Part shown: positions 63,896 to 64,000 of the stretch, in pieces
How positions within the stretch are numbered: the stretch's first letter is position 1
Layout: every line of letters starts with the position of its first letter
Assembly (NCBI RefSeq): GCF_002775205.1
Contig: NC_036459.1
Span: 1 to 64,000 of the forward strand
DNA from: Xiphophorus maculatus
Taxonomy: Eukaryota; Chordata; Actinopteri; Cyprinodontiformes; Poeciliidae
Length of the DNA stretch: 64,000 nucleotides
Reading direction: 5' to 3'
Position numbers and translations under genes: made by a program
Notes under the pieces: model-generated
Databases searched by the model: none
What the model was told of the DNA's origin: nothing
Seen by the model: only the letters and a program-made list of their open reading frames with translations

Positions 63896-64000
63896 GGAAA
63901 GCTACTGGATGGTAGCCACAGCTGCTCTGGGCCAGCCTGACAGAAGCAAGGCTGCAATGCAACAACGACACCTATTGGGCCCTGCTCACCCATCAGCAGG

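Overview
This is a vertebrate nuclear DNA window. Split exons with GT-AG introns, solo LTRs, tRNA-derived SINEs, LINE relics, hAT-type MITEs, Tc1-like relics and long GATA/GT microsatellites point to a teleost fish, probably a percomorph. I cannot name the species. I rebuilt five protein-coding genes by joining exons in phase and comparing them with protein families I know; no search was run.

Layout. (1) 1-6725, minus strand: most of svopl (SV2-related MFS transporter), whose 3' part runs off the left edge. (2) 6.9-12.1 kb: intergenic, with a striking pair of hairpins near 9.6 kb. (3) 12120-26494, minus: kiaa1549, reconstructed as 20 exons that join in frame to about 1365 residues, with a CpG-rich stretch upstream at 27.2-27.8 kb. 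Its introns carry an LTR-like insertion, a TA-flanked DNA transposon and a dead partial copy of one of its own exons. (4) 27.9-33.9 kb: repeats (minisatellite, complete SINE, LINE relics). (5) 33981-43300, minus: ccdc136, a compact form of about 421 residues with two alternative tail-anchor last exons, plus a probable solo LTR inside a CATCAC microsatellite in its first coding intron. (6) 43.4-47.3 kb: no convincing gene; one hAT MITE and one small hydrophobic ORF. (7) 47.4-53.8 kb, plus: drd4-type dopamine receptor, 406 residues, four coding exons. (8) 54-59 kb: Tc1-like relics and unresolved sequence. (9) 59507 to the right edge, plus: cdhr5-type cadherin, 14 exons seen, probably continuing.

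The gene order joins two blocks. In humans SVOPL, KIAA1549 and CCDC136 lie on 7q, and DRD4 and CDHR5 are neighbours on 11p15.5. ccdc136 and drd4 are divergent and mark the join. The genes share no pathway: transporter, ciliary/photoreceptor-associated membrane protein, acrosomal coiled-coil membrane protein, aminergic GPCR and brush-border cadherin.

I found no operon, CRISPR array, microbial defence system or wholly new multi-gene system. The most interesting signals are the alternative tail-anchor exons of ccdc136, the self-derived pseudo-exon inside kiaa1549, the tandem hairpins at 9547-9711, a MITE abutting the svopl start codon, and a GC-AG intron in cdhr5.
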